Below the pieces are notes generated by a model. It was not told the origin of the DNA, did not search any database, and worked only from the letters and a program-made list of their open reading frames with translations. The position numbers and the translations under genes were made by a program. 64,000 nt of DNA from Allium sativum (Eukaryota; Streptophyta; Magnoliopsida; Asparagales; Amaryllidaceae), in NCBI GenBank assembly GCA_030737875.1, contig CM060912.1, forward strand, positions 331,192,731 to 331,256,730, written 5' to 3'. Shown here one piece after another: positions 46,655-57,646 of the stretch. The stretch's first letter is position 1; every line of letters begins with the position of its first letter.

Positions 46655-48110
46655 TCTTTATTTTTAATGTAATTAAAGAATAGAATTTACACTGTAAATT
46701 AAAAGTGCATTTTATTATGTAATTAAAGAGTAGAATTTACATTGTAAATTAAAAGTACATTTTATTATGTAATTAAAGAGTAGAATTTACATTGTAAATT
46801 AAGAGTACATTTTATTATGTAATTAAAGAATAGATTTTACATTATAAATTAAAAGGACATTTTTATATGTAATTAAAGTATAGAAATTTACATTGCAAAT
46901 TAAAAAGCAAGATTTGACATGTAATATAAATTACACTTTTAATGTAATTAAAAGGTAGGATTTTATACTGTAAATTAAAAGACAAGTTAAAAGATAGGAA
47001 TATTACATAATAATGTTAATTACTTTTTTAATGTAATAAAAAACAGAAATTTGACAATGGAATCAAAATCACATTTTTAATGTAATTTATAAAGATGGAA
47101 TTTTTCACCATTATGTTAATTACATTTTTAATGTAATTAAAAAGAGAATTTGACGTTGGAAATAAATTTACATTTTTACATTGTAAATAAAAAGGTGATT
47201 TTACATTGTAATTAAAGGATAGAAATTCTACATTATAATGTTAGTTTCAATTTACGTTGTAATTAAAAAGGAGATTTTACATTGTAGTTAAAGGATAGAA
47301 ATTCTACATTATAATGTTAGTTACAATTTACATTGTAATTAAAAAGGTGATTTTACATTGTGATAAAAGAATGGAATTCAACATCGAAATGGAATTTACA
47401 TTTTAATGTAAATAAAAGGATAAAAGAATGGAATTTACATTTTAATGTAAATAAAGGAATAAAGAAGGGAATTCAACATTTAAATATAATTTACATTTCT
47501 ATGTAAATATAAGAATTAAAGACAAAAAGAGGAAATTGGACTTTGAATTATAATTTACATTTTTAATGTAAATAAAGGAGTAAAGGAATAAAAGAAAAAA
47601 AAAAGAGGAAATTGGACTTTGAATTATAATTTACATTTTTAATGGAAATAAAGACGTAAAGGAGTAAAAGGATAAACGAAGGAAATTGGACTTTGAATTA
47701 TAATTTGCATTTTTAATGTAAATAAAGGAGTAAAGGAATAAAAGGATAAAAGAAGGAAATTGGACTTTGAATTATAATTTAAATTTTTAATGTAAATAAA
47801 GGAGTAAAGGAATAAAAGGATCAAAAAAGAGGAAATTGGACTTTGAATTATAATTTGCATTTTTAATGTAAATAAAGGAGTAAAGGAATAAAAGGATAAA
47901 TGAAGGAAATTGGGCTTTGAATTATAATTTGCATTTTTAATGTAAATAAAGGAGTAAAGGAATAAAAGGATAAAAGAAGGAAATTGGACTTTGAATTATA
48001 ATTTACATTTTTAATGTAAATAAAGGAGTAAAGGAATAAAGGATAAAAGAAGGAAATTGGACTTTGAATTATAATTTACATTTCTGATGTAAATAAAGGA
48101 ATAAAAGAAT
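46655..48110 (+). repeat. Tandem repeat arrays (~50 bp, then ~80 bp) in the split long LTR
   Basis: 46655-46900: units of AATTAAAGAATAGAATTTAC plus TTAAAAGTACATTTTATTATGT. 47480-48110: seven or so units of GGAAATTGGACTTTGAATTA plus ATTTTTAATGTAAATAAAGG. Intermediate sequence is a decayed mixture. Confidence 0.9.
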
Positions 48111-48769
48111 GTATTTAAAATGTTGAAATATTATCTTCATTTTTAAATGAATTAAAATTGAATGGAGATCGTTAGTTGTTTAACTCGTGGTTAAATCGAA
48201 CGATGTTATTATGGTTGAACGGTTTATATTTATATTTTTATATATAAATATAATTAAATTTAAATGAATCGAGCGCGGTAGTTCACGTTTTGGAATTGTA
48301 CCTTTAAACGACTATATCAAAAGATCCAACCGTCGGATTTTCCCAAAACGGAAACCGTTAGGACCGCTTTGGGAAGATCTTTCCAAGATATAAACTACGT
48401 TAAAATCCAACGGTTAGATTTTGAGAAATGTGTAAATCAAAATTGGTTGAAAACAGCGCCAGGGTCGTCCTCTGACCCGAAGCATCGTTAAACGAAGATT
48501 TAATTATTTTAAATAATTAAGATATGAATTAATCATTATAAAATAATATAATGACATGAAATGGGTTTTCTCAAATTATATATATGCGAGAATTATTTGG
48601 AAAGTCCGAGTTAATCTCATTCCAAATAATCAAACGACGTTTAAGAATCGAAGTTGAAGACGTCGATTGAAGACTGTCAATCTTCCCATCGAATGGACAA
48701 CGATCGAGACCCTGAATTAACTTGCTCCCAATTCAAGGGTCCTGGTAATTGTCCAAATGAACATGTTGA

Positions 48770-49930
48770 TTGCACGGATATGCGGGTACCTCTTTTCCGT
48801 ACTGGACATACGGGACAAGGGTATCTCCAGTTTCGTTCAGACCCAGAACGGGCTTATAAATGGAATGTGTGTCCGACATTATACTCCTCTATATTGTATT
48901 TATTGATTTTCTGCCGAATGTATGAATGATTGGTGGCGGAGAATTTATTCTCTTGCTTAACACCCTTTTGTATATTTGGCAAAGGATTGATAGTGTGATA
49001 TGGAGTGACAATGTGGCATACCAAGATGCAATGATCAAGGTTTCTTGTTGAAAAGCAGAACCTTGTGGTGACGATCAAAGAACAGTTTGAATAAGCATAG
49101 CTTTGTGTATTATGTAGCTTCATGAGCCTCATAACCCAGTTGAGTCTAAAACGGAGCAAGGGAACGTAGGGAGAGCAGCACGTTTCTTTCTAGCTAGAAG
49201 TGGTGTTTGGGTTTTACATGGCTCGACATTTTACTTATGTGGATGATGGAATGAGGCGCCTCGGATGTTAGGTCCTATAGGACCGGGAAACGTGTGTTCA
49301 GGAATAACTAATCCGCAAAATCGTATGTGTGGACCGGCCCTGCAGCTTTCCAGGGGTTCACTGCGGGGGATCCTGAGACATTAGCTAGAGTGTCTCGAAT
49401 CGGTAAGGAGATCGTTCCTAGCCTTGACTCATGATGGAAAACCAAATTCCCAATACGACCCTACGAACTTGATTGTATTACTAGTATAGAGGCATAGTAT
49501 ATGGTAGCTATGCTTCCTAGGATTGATACATTTACTTTGAAATGTTTTTGAAACATATATACACTAATAATAATATCAAATTCGTTTTTATCGTACTAAG
49601 CGTGTTTAATCATCATAAGGTAAACCTCTATCCTCTGGTTTGCGTTGCATTGTGTGATGGGACTTGAGTCTTATGATGATTCCACTTTTCCAAAAGCATT
49701 GCGTTGTTTTACGGTTTACTTATTTATATGTTCAGTCACCTTAAATTATGCACGGCAATCCATTGGAATAAAACCCATTCCGCGTTAGTGGCATGGTCTT
49801 GGATTAGCCTTATTACAATTAGTTAAATTAGTTAAGAATTCTCACACCAGTCCCATGACTGACACGTAGTTTTTTTTTCACCTTTGCAAACTCGGGTGCC
49901 CTCTTTTCTACACGGGCAGCCAAGTAACAG
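48770..49930 (+). other. Cross-family conserved non-coding block (split long LTR copy)
   Basis: Matches the giant LTR block: GTTTCGTTCAGACCCAGAAC at about 48831, CAAGATGCAATGATCAAGG at about 49022, and CACACCAGTCCCATGACTG at about 49843. The frame seen in the giant LTR is broken here by stops, arguing for non-coding conservation. Confidence 0.8.
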
Positions 49931-50321
49931 ATTTCACTTCCTTTGGAGTCGCTGTATTTGGAGATTTCTTGGAGTTGCTTAGTTGAGGTGATGATTTGGA
50001 GCTATGAAGACTATCTATCATTTGTCTTTTGTTGCATTTTATCTTTAGACTTTGAGACATCCAAACTTATTCTATTTCCAGTTATTCTATTTTGAAGTTT
50101 GAAACTTATCTCCTTTGCTTAACTTGATGTAATAATTTAGGACTCTATGACTGTGGAATTCTATGGTTGATGACATTCATATTTCCACTGCTATGATGTT
50201 ACTATTCTATAGTTTTTCTATGCTATGTTGTATCTGTGATATGTATTGTTGTATTCATGTTGTATTCCAAATGATTATTCCTTACTTTCACTCTGTGGAA
50301 GTTTGGGGTTATCACAACTAT

Positions 50322-52108
50322 TGTCTTGCCTAGGCATGTTGCTAAATTTGTGAGGGCGCTAGTTAAGTAACAGGGGAAAAAGGGTTAAAAATGGCATAAT
50401 TTGAATATGAACATTTCTGGACATGTAATTCTAATTATCGAGTAAAATAGGAATTGACACCTATAAAAGGAAAGCAATAATTAATTGGTAAATTAATTAA
50501 AAATGGAATGTCTAGTAATTACAATTAGGAATTGTAATTGTACTTATGACATGAGGTTAGGTTTCATTAGTGGTGGAAGTCTGCCCGGACCTGACCGGTA
50601 TATCCAGCAGCCACTAGTGTTGAACCTAATGTGGGAGGTTTAAGTACGTAAATACGAATCGGGCAATGACACGAGGTTAGGCCCAACTGTGGAATAAGTC
50701 TGCCCGGATCCGACCGGCATATCCAACATCCACATGTTATAGGCCTAAAATGGGAGGTCTGGCCCATTATGAAACCATAAATGGGCATGGTAAAGAATTG
50801 GACTACTTAACCAAAGTTAATCCATAGGGATTGTATGAACTTAAATTTAAGTTGGGGGTTAAGTAAACATTGTTGAAAAAAGGGTGGGTTAAGTAAATCT
50901 GAATAGGGGGTGGGTAATATTCACATATATGCCCACAAACTTAACCGTTAAGGTTATGTAATTAAAGACACCTAGTGGTATACATAACCGGAGGAAATAA
51001 TAAAGTTATGTAATTAAAGACACCCTTTAGGGTAAGCATAACCGGTAGAAATAAATAAGGCTATGAAATTAAAGACACGTAGTGGTATACATAGTCAGTG
51101 GAAACCTAGTGGACGATATAAGACAAAGGGGAGAGCTTGTATCATATTGTGTGGGACCCATTTCAATCTGTAACCCGGAGTAGGTATCAAACAAAGTACT
51201 TCATACTAGGCGGAGAAGGGGCACGCTTACTGACTAATTGTAAGAGATCCAACCATGGAGGACGGCGTGGGCGGCGCAAATAGACCGGGCCATGTGCGTG
51301 CATGAGCCATGCAGAGGGGGATAAGACGACCATGACACCTGTAGATATGGTTGTGCACATTATTACGATGATGGTTTGCCACTTTAGGAAGTGATACCTC
51401 CTACTGTGGGGCCAGCACAAGGTATCTACGAGGGTTAGGGAGCCGATCGATCAGGGTAGTAGTTAGGATACATTTGGACGTATACCTAAGTCTACCACCT
51501 TATAGTTGAATGGATCATCTCTTTCTGGATATACTAGCAACAATGCAGAGTAATCATTAGAACCATATACACCTTATCCTGTCTACCTTATCACACCTGC
51601 CATTTGTGTAGTGGTCTCCCTTATTCACTTTATATGCCTGTCATGTTACTTTTATTTATTTACTGGCTAAAAGTAACTAGACTCGCCAGACTTTATGTCT
51701 GACCCTTTTGTTTCTCCTTCTTTCTTCCGTTACCCCCCAAGGTTCTTAGGGAGGAAACACTCAGGCTTTGTCAAGACTCAGATATCATCTTGCTAGGAGC
51801 TACTTCTGAAGTATGGCTCAAGTTCTTGTCTCTACTATGGCTTAACTTTTTCAATTGGGGAATTATGTTTTAATTTTCTTATGTACTCTGATGATGCAAG
51901 ATAGAAGTTACTTTATTTTAATGGTTTTTGTGACTTATGGTATTGTGGACCACGGTATAATGATTTATGTTGAAATAAAAATTTAAATTTCCGCTGCTAT
52001 CTTATTTATATCTGTTTTTTAATTATTCTGTGTCTGTTTACCTATAATGCTTCACGGAACTTAATGCATTCCCTTAGTGAGTGACATTAACGGATGTGGG
52101 GTATCACA
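50322..52108 (+). repeat. 3' part of the outermost solo LTR
   Basis: Resumes after TSD ACTAT. It has two copies of the duplicated box (50551-50640, 50671-50762), three GGTTATGTAATTAAAGACAC-type repeats (about 50950-51090) and the CTTTATGTCTGAC / TTCTTTCTTCCGT / GGGAGG block (51688-51760). Confidence 0.88.
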
Positions 52109-52113
52109 GCCTA
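52109..52113. repeat. Target-site duplication GCCTA (right)
   Basis: Matches 24929-24933. Confidence 0.9.
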
Positions 52114-53456
52114 GCTACGCTAGACCTCTACAGTAGTGTCATCAATGCCTAGGTCGCTATTATTTTCATTGGCCTCTTATTTTCTATAATCAGTCTACCC
52201 GTACTGTCAGAATAAACCAATATTATGAGCCCTATATTTTCCCTAATCAGTTGTCGCAGCTGAAACACTCCTATACCTTTTTCTTAATAGTTCAGTTATT
52301 TTACCTAGTCATCTTATGCTGTCGGAAGGAACACTACTTCTCATGCTTATTAATTTGTTTAATTTAAACTTAATACCAATCTGAAGTTTATTAATAAGTC
52401 TATCTAAATTACGTTACTTTTTTCATATCATAGGTTGCATGTACACTTCAATTTACAGGTTGTTTATAAACATCATTTTCGTTTAATTTCATTGCACAAC
52501 CCAAACCCCCGCCATTAGCATCTATTTAAATGTCACTTATTCAGTTTATCAAAGTTACAGTTCAATTATCTTATTGTTTCATAATTCCATTAAGCCCAAT
52601 TTATCGTTTTTATATATATTTCTTATTTTTCCCAATTTCACTTTTATTGTCAAATTCATATTTTCAACCCAAACTGCATATAAACAAAAAATAATAATGG
52701 TTTAGACTCTTGAAGGACTAAACTCAGTGCTAAAATAAAAAGGATAATACCTTGGCTCGCGCATGGCCTAGGCTTAGGTGAATAAGAAAGATCTGAAATA
52801 AAAATAGGGCTGAATCTGAGTTGTAAATAAATTTACATGCGAAGAAAAGAGAAAAAGATGAACTAAATAAATTTACAGAAATGGAATCGATTACTGAAAT
52901 TGACAGAAGAAAGTATAAAAGAAGTAATCAAATCATAGATTATTTGCAGAAAAGAAAACCAAAATCTAAATATTGATTATACAAAACCTATAGGAATGTA
53001 CAGAAGAATTTACATAATAAGAATTAGGAATCCTTGGATCTGTAAATAAACCACAAATAAACTAGATTTTTTAGAACTGTAGAAAAATACACATCTGTAA
53101 GCACTAGAAAAACTATTGAATAAATTTAACCTCTACTTTTTTATAAATCTTGTACTCATAGAAAACACTATCCAATTTTAAGCAAATCCAATTTATCCCC
53201 ATTAGGAAGTCTCTATCTGTACATATTCTCCAAAAATATGTGCAAACCCAAGCATCCAAATTTCATTAAAATATTTGGGGATAAAGTTGTGTAAGGTAGA
53301 GGTAGAGAATGGAGAAAATGGAATATGGAGAAATAGGTTTAGATTTACAGTCATATTTATAATACAGTTAGGGGATTTTGGATCGTTAGATTTTAGGTCC
53401 ATCGGATTAGAAGAAGACTCTAGAAAAACATACCTAAAGCCATCTGAATCGCACTA
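52114..53456. other. Unassigned A+T-rich sequence
   Basis: No convincing coding frame, LTR boundary or RNA gene. Short frames near 53202-53457 overlap on both strands and show no domain. It may be decayed retroelement DNA; together with 24790-24928 it is the pre-insertion locus. Confidence 0.3.
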
Positions 53457-53656
53457 GACAAAAGTGCATATTTGTTTCAGCTAATATAATTCGACAAAAG
53501 TGTATGTTTTGTTTCAACTAATACAATTCGACAAAAGTGCATCTTTTGTTTCAACTAATATAAATAGACAAAAGTGCATGTTTTGTTTCAACTAATATAA
53601 ATTGACAAAAGTGAATTTTTTGTTTCACCTAATATAAATTGACAAAAGTGCATATA
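53457..53656 (+). repeat. 37-bp tandem array
   Basis: Five to six units of GACAAAAGTGCATGTTTTGT plus TTCAACTAATATAAATT (36-37 bp), ending exactly where the next LTR begins. Confidence 0.9.
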
Positions 53657-56600
53657 TATAGCGACCTGGGAATTCAACACCCAAATTCGGACATTTACAC
53701 ATTCCTTGTCCAACTCAAGTATCAAAAATCCAGAAAGCTAGGATAAAGAAACAAGAGGGTAAAGAAAGAAAGAAATATTAGAATAGAAGAAGAAGAAGAA
53801 GAACCAATACAACATAGAGTGTCACATCGTAGCGGAACAAAATATAATATAGAAATAACTTTTGTTGGGAGCTTGGAACAATACTTACATATCATAACAC
53901 ATCAATACATTTGGACAGTTATAATAGTCTGTCCTTATATACAGCGGAATAATAACAGTATAACATCATACGTTGAACTCCTTCAACTCGTCTTTGGACT
54001 TCACAGCATCCGATAATCTGATCCTGTACAACCCGGTTAACCAAACATTACAAACACCGGGTCAGTCTGGTGAACCAGAGTGAGAAAAAAAAACTCGCTA
54101 AGGTTAAGGGTGTCATCCAACTTTGATTTTAAAGTTCAAAATCCTTTTGAAAGAAAAGGGTAATCGTATGACCAAATCGACACATAAATACGGACGGTTT
54201 TTACCTTATGATAACCCAAAACAGTTTTTGAAAACAATATTATTATGATATTGTAATAGTGTCTAAATACAAATAAATAGCAATCTAGCAGAACTCTTGC
54301 ATCTCACGCCCCACATATATAGTATACAAACAAAATCGAGGGCGCTTATTGGAGATTGGATTCCGACTATGACAAAGTATGGAACCACCTGCCGATAGTG
54401 TATCTCTAGAGGCGAGTACACTGGGTTCAACAAGAACGTCTTGCAACCCGACCCACACATGACCGACCACTCATTTCGCTTGAGTGTATCGAATGTGTAA
54501 CACCAATGGTTGGGAGCTACCCATCGTTTCAGGAAAAGAGACAGCATCAATAGATTAAAGAAGCAAAAGGAATTTCTCTATATTGGTGATTATTCACCCT
54601 AATGGGTGCGACCCACAAAGCCATGTTGCCTGCTCGATTTTTGTCATTTCCCGGTTGATGAGGCATGAGGTTATAATCGACTTTTGGAACATCTAACCAC
54701 CGTTCACAGCGTCCATACAAGTCATCTAGGGACAGGATGAACCGAAGGCACCGTCCTACTACATCCAATATAGGAATCACCCCATGGGTCAGTAGCGAGT
54801 ATTCCTTGCAAACCGTAGATTCCAATCACGACAGAATCATTGTCGAAATATCTCTGAGGATTAGCCAGAGAATTTCAATAATAGTTCCACCGCTCGTGAA
54901 GATATACGGTCTTCATTGCTGCATCTCGATCAGCGTCAGATATCTTATTCGTTTACGTTTCTGTTAGTCGGAATGGTTTTCGAATATAAATTTGATCCCG
55001 ATCTTTCCAAACGAGCAAAGCATTGGGTATGATTTTGATAGTCAGTTATTTAACTATCAAAATAAACAATAAAAATAAAATAAATCCATTAGTTTATTAT
55101 ATAGCGTCGCTTGGCCATTAAAAATAGTATAGCCGTTGTAATACCCCGAAATAATGTATCAGCTTTATTATATTTATAGTTTTAAATCATTTATTTGTAT
55201 ACTTAGAACAATATCTTAAAACCATATCTAGTTTCATTTCCAAATTTTCCATTAGTTATCATTTCAAAACATTTCTACAACATTACTTAATATCTATAAT
55301 CGCAGAGTCCATTCAACTCATCATCGTAAAACAATCCTTATGCAATCTCCTTTTGTCTCGTTATTTAACAAAATAATCATCACTTATTCCTTTAGAATAA
55401 ACTCATTTTACGTCTCATCTCCTTACTTTGAACATATCATTATACTTTCCAAAACTCCTTTTATTTCTTTTATTTTAAAATATCACTTCGTACTCTCAAG
55501 TCCCTTTTACTTCCTTTTAATCTGGAACCCCATTATTTATATTCCCAAAATTTCCCAATAATGTTACATTATTATTTTTCAAAATAATTTACTTCTAATA
55601 ACTCCCCCATTTCAACTAACATCGTCTTTCGATAATCCTGAAGTTGTTCAAATTGGGGTATTTTAATTACCTCTCAGACCTTTCTCAACATCATTCTTAT
55701 CTTAAGATTGATATCGATTGTAATTCAAAAACCCCTACTCATTTTAAATCACTTCAATATGTATAAAGTATGGTTTTACAAAACATTCTTGCTTTTTAAA
55801 AATTTCTTTTAAAATATTTGGTTATTACTAAATTCATTGATTTAGTAAATAATTAATAAACATTAACTTTTAAACTTAACTCCTTTATAACTATTTTCCC
55901 ATTATCTGGATTTTTATTTCAAATCCTATTATTAAACATTTTACCAAATTCAATTACATAAATCCCTTTTCTAATTCTTGAAATCATTTCCTTTGGGAAA
56001 GCTCACTTCAGTCTCATCTATTACACTTAACGTTAATTTACAATATAACGCTTTAACCCCCATCTCCTTATCCACAACTCGTTTACCCAACTCTGGTTTA
56101 ATATAAACTTTTTCTCATCTAAATTTCTTTTACTTAAAATGTTAAGTAAAATTTTATTTTTAGCTTACCGTATTTGCTAAAAATCACTTTATAATTTCAA
56201 TTACCAAATTCGGTTTAAATATAAACCCGTTCATGAACTTCCTTTGAAATTTAATTATATTTTATTTCTAACTTCAATCACTTACTTAAATGGACTTCAT
56301 TTAAGAAATAGTTCCTTAAATTAAATAAAACTTATAATTTACTTCATCATTAACTATAATTAAATTTCCTTTTTCTAAAATCTCGTTAAGATAAACAATT
56401 ATCCACTAAATTATTTTATTAGATAAATTGGCACAGTCTAATTCAATTTAACAACCAGTTTTCGTTAAACACAGTTGGCTTGGATAATCTTATACATGAT
56501 TAACCCATTGATCAGCTAATAAAGGCTGTTTCAAATTCGTTTTATAGTTAATATAAATATATACGTTTAACTATCGTTAAATAAACTAATTCAATATTAA

Positions 56601-56682
56601 ATCCATTAATATGCCAAATAAAATATTTACAACAAGTTTTAAATATTCGAATTCAAATGGTAGAAAAATCTGGGTCGTTACA
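53657..56682 (-). repeat. 3' LTR (internally deleted) of the minus-strand long-LTR element
   Basis: The left end reads TATAGCGACC, where the paralogues have TGTAGC(G/A)AC, so the terminal TG has decayed. The conserved block is recognisable at 54060-54780. The junction of the deletion is near 56517. Confidence 0.8.
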
Positions 56683-56698
56683 TTCTTCCCCTTTAAAA
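56683..56698 (-). promoter_or_regulatory. Polypurine tract
   Basis: TTTTAAAGGGGAAGAA on the minus strand abutting the LTR; preceded by TTTCTGGGACAAAA, a variant of the TTTCGGGGACGAAA hairpin of the other elements. Confidence 0.85.
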
Positions 56699-57630
56699 GA
56701 ATTTTGTCCCAGAAATTGCTAAATAAGAAGAATGCTCCAAACATAATTATTTTCAAAATAATTATTAAAATATATATAAAAAACAAATTCTAAGCTTAAA
56801 TTTTTTTTAAGAAAAATTCGCCATCACCTACTCTGTACTGTTCGATCCATCAACTATAAATCGCCACTCCGGGCCTCACATATCGCTCAAAAGAAAACAA
56901 TTCCAAGCGGCTTCCTAACTCAGGGGTATAAATTCAATCTTCCAATCAATATAATTAAGGTTTATCTTTTTATCGGGCAACCAAACTCTAATCACTGAGC
57001 AAAGCACTAACTGCTCTTTCTCCTTCCAATCCTGCACTTAACTCAATATCCAAGGCCAATAATAGATATAGGGTACAATCGTTTCAGTTCCATTTCATAA
57101 GGGTTTCAATTCAAATTAATTATACCGAAATTTATTCTCTGTTTTTTCAACTGTTAATATATTTTTATTGTTTAACCAATTCATCAGCCAATAAACAAAC
57201 AATCCATAATCAAGATATCCAACTCATTGTACTTTGTTTAACTTATCTTAAGTTAAATTTCTGATTTATTTAATCTTGTATTTAATATTCTAATTTACCC
57301 ATTTCTTCTGGTTATATTAACTTATTAAAATTTGCAGTCTCATTTGAATTCTTAATCAAATCAATTAATAAATAAATAATTTAATAAAATTATTTCTATT
57401 CTATACAAAAATATAGTTTGGGCAAAATTATTTCATTTATCCTCTTTACGAAATAATATTGTGTTAATCTGTCAGTTCAACTTGAACCGGTCAAACAACA
57501 CAATACAAAACATTTGTGCATAAAATCTACAAATACGCTCTCGTATTTATACACTCAATCTCGATCTAGGGTAGTACTAACCCCATCTCTATCGAGTTAT
57601 ACCACAGAGCCAAGGTAATTCCTAAACCAT
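56699..57630 (-). other. Non-coding internal domain of the minus-strand long-LTR element
   Basis: A+T-rich, no coding frame. It contains blocks shared with the giant element's interior in the same order: 56967-56980 (TTGCCCGATAAAAA), 56886-56914 (AAGCCGCTTGG...TTTTCTTTTGAG) and 56811-56828 (GTGATGGCGAATTTTTC), all minus strand. Confidence 0.8.
57559..57597 (-). ncRNA. Two-tier leader hairpin (homologue of 12048-12086)
   Basis: Minus strand, 47 nt after the PBS start. Outer arms CTCGAT/ATCGAG, the same AGAGA bulge, inner arms TGGGGT/ACCCTA with one G-U pair. Compared with the giant element, one outer T-A pair became A-T and one inner A-T became G-C, both by double change. Confidence 0.7.
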
Positions 57631-57644
57631 TTGCTCTGATACCA
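57631..57644 (-). promoter_or_regulatory. Primer-binding site
   Basis: TGGTATCAGAGCAA on the minus strand, two bases from the LTR beginning TGTAGCAACCC at 57647. Confidence 0.93.
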
Positions 57645-57646
57645 AC

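Larger units (their letters stand above)
26313..50316 (+). mobile_element. Solo long LTR related to the giant-LTR family, interrupted by three insertions
   Basis: Begins TGTAACAACCC, ends GGTTATCACA, TSD ACTAT. After removal of three nested elements it consists of 26313-26361, 31614-32116, 42033-42491 and 45687-50316, about 5641 bp. The 5' pieces match the 5' part of the giant LTR (for example 42040-42160 against 5990-6125), and 48770-49930 matches its conserved 3' block (10590-11640). It has no interior, so it is a solo LTR. Confidence 0.9.
24934..52108 (+). mobile_element. Outermost solo LTR (gypsy type), split by a nested insertion
   Basis: TGTAACACCCCG at 24934 and GGGGTATCACA ending at 52108 are flanked by GCCTA on both sides (24929-24933; 52109-52113). 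Removing the insertion at 26313-50316 and its TSD leaves about 3166 bp (24934-26312 plus 50322-52108), close to the 3.2-kb LTRs of the gypsy element at 32117-42027. The two share the start region, the duplicated box (50551-50640 and 50671-50762) and the CTTTATGTCTGAC...GGGAGG block near the 3' end. No internal region or partner LTR is present, so it is a solo LTR from LTR-LTR recombination. Confidence 0.9.

Noticed and set aside
48654..48929. 91-codon frame overlapping the conserved LTR block
   Set aside because: The aligned giant-LTR segment is not open in this frame, and no domain is visible; non-coding.
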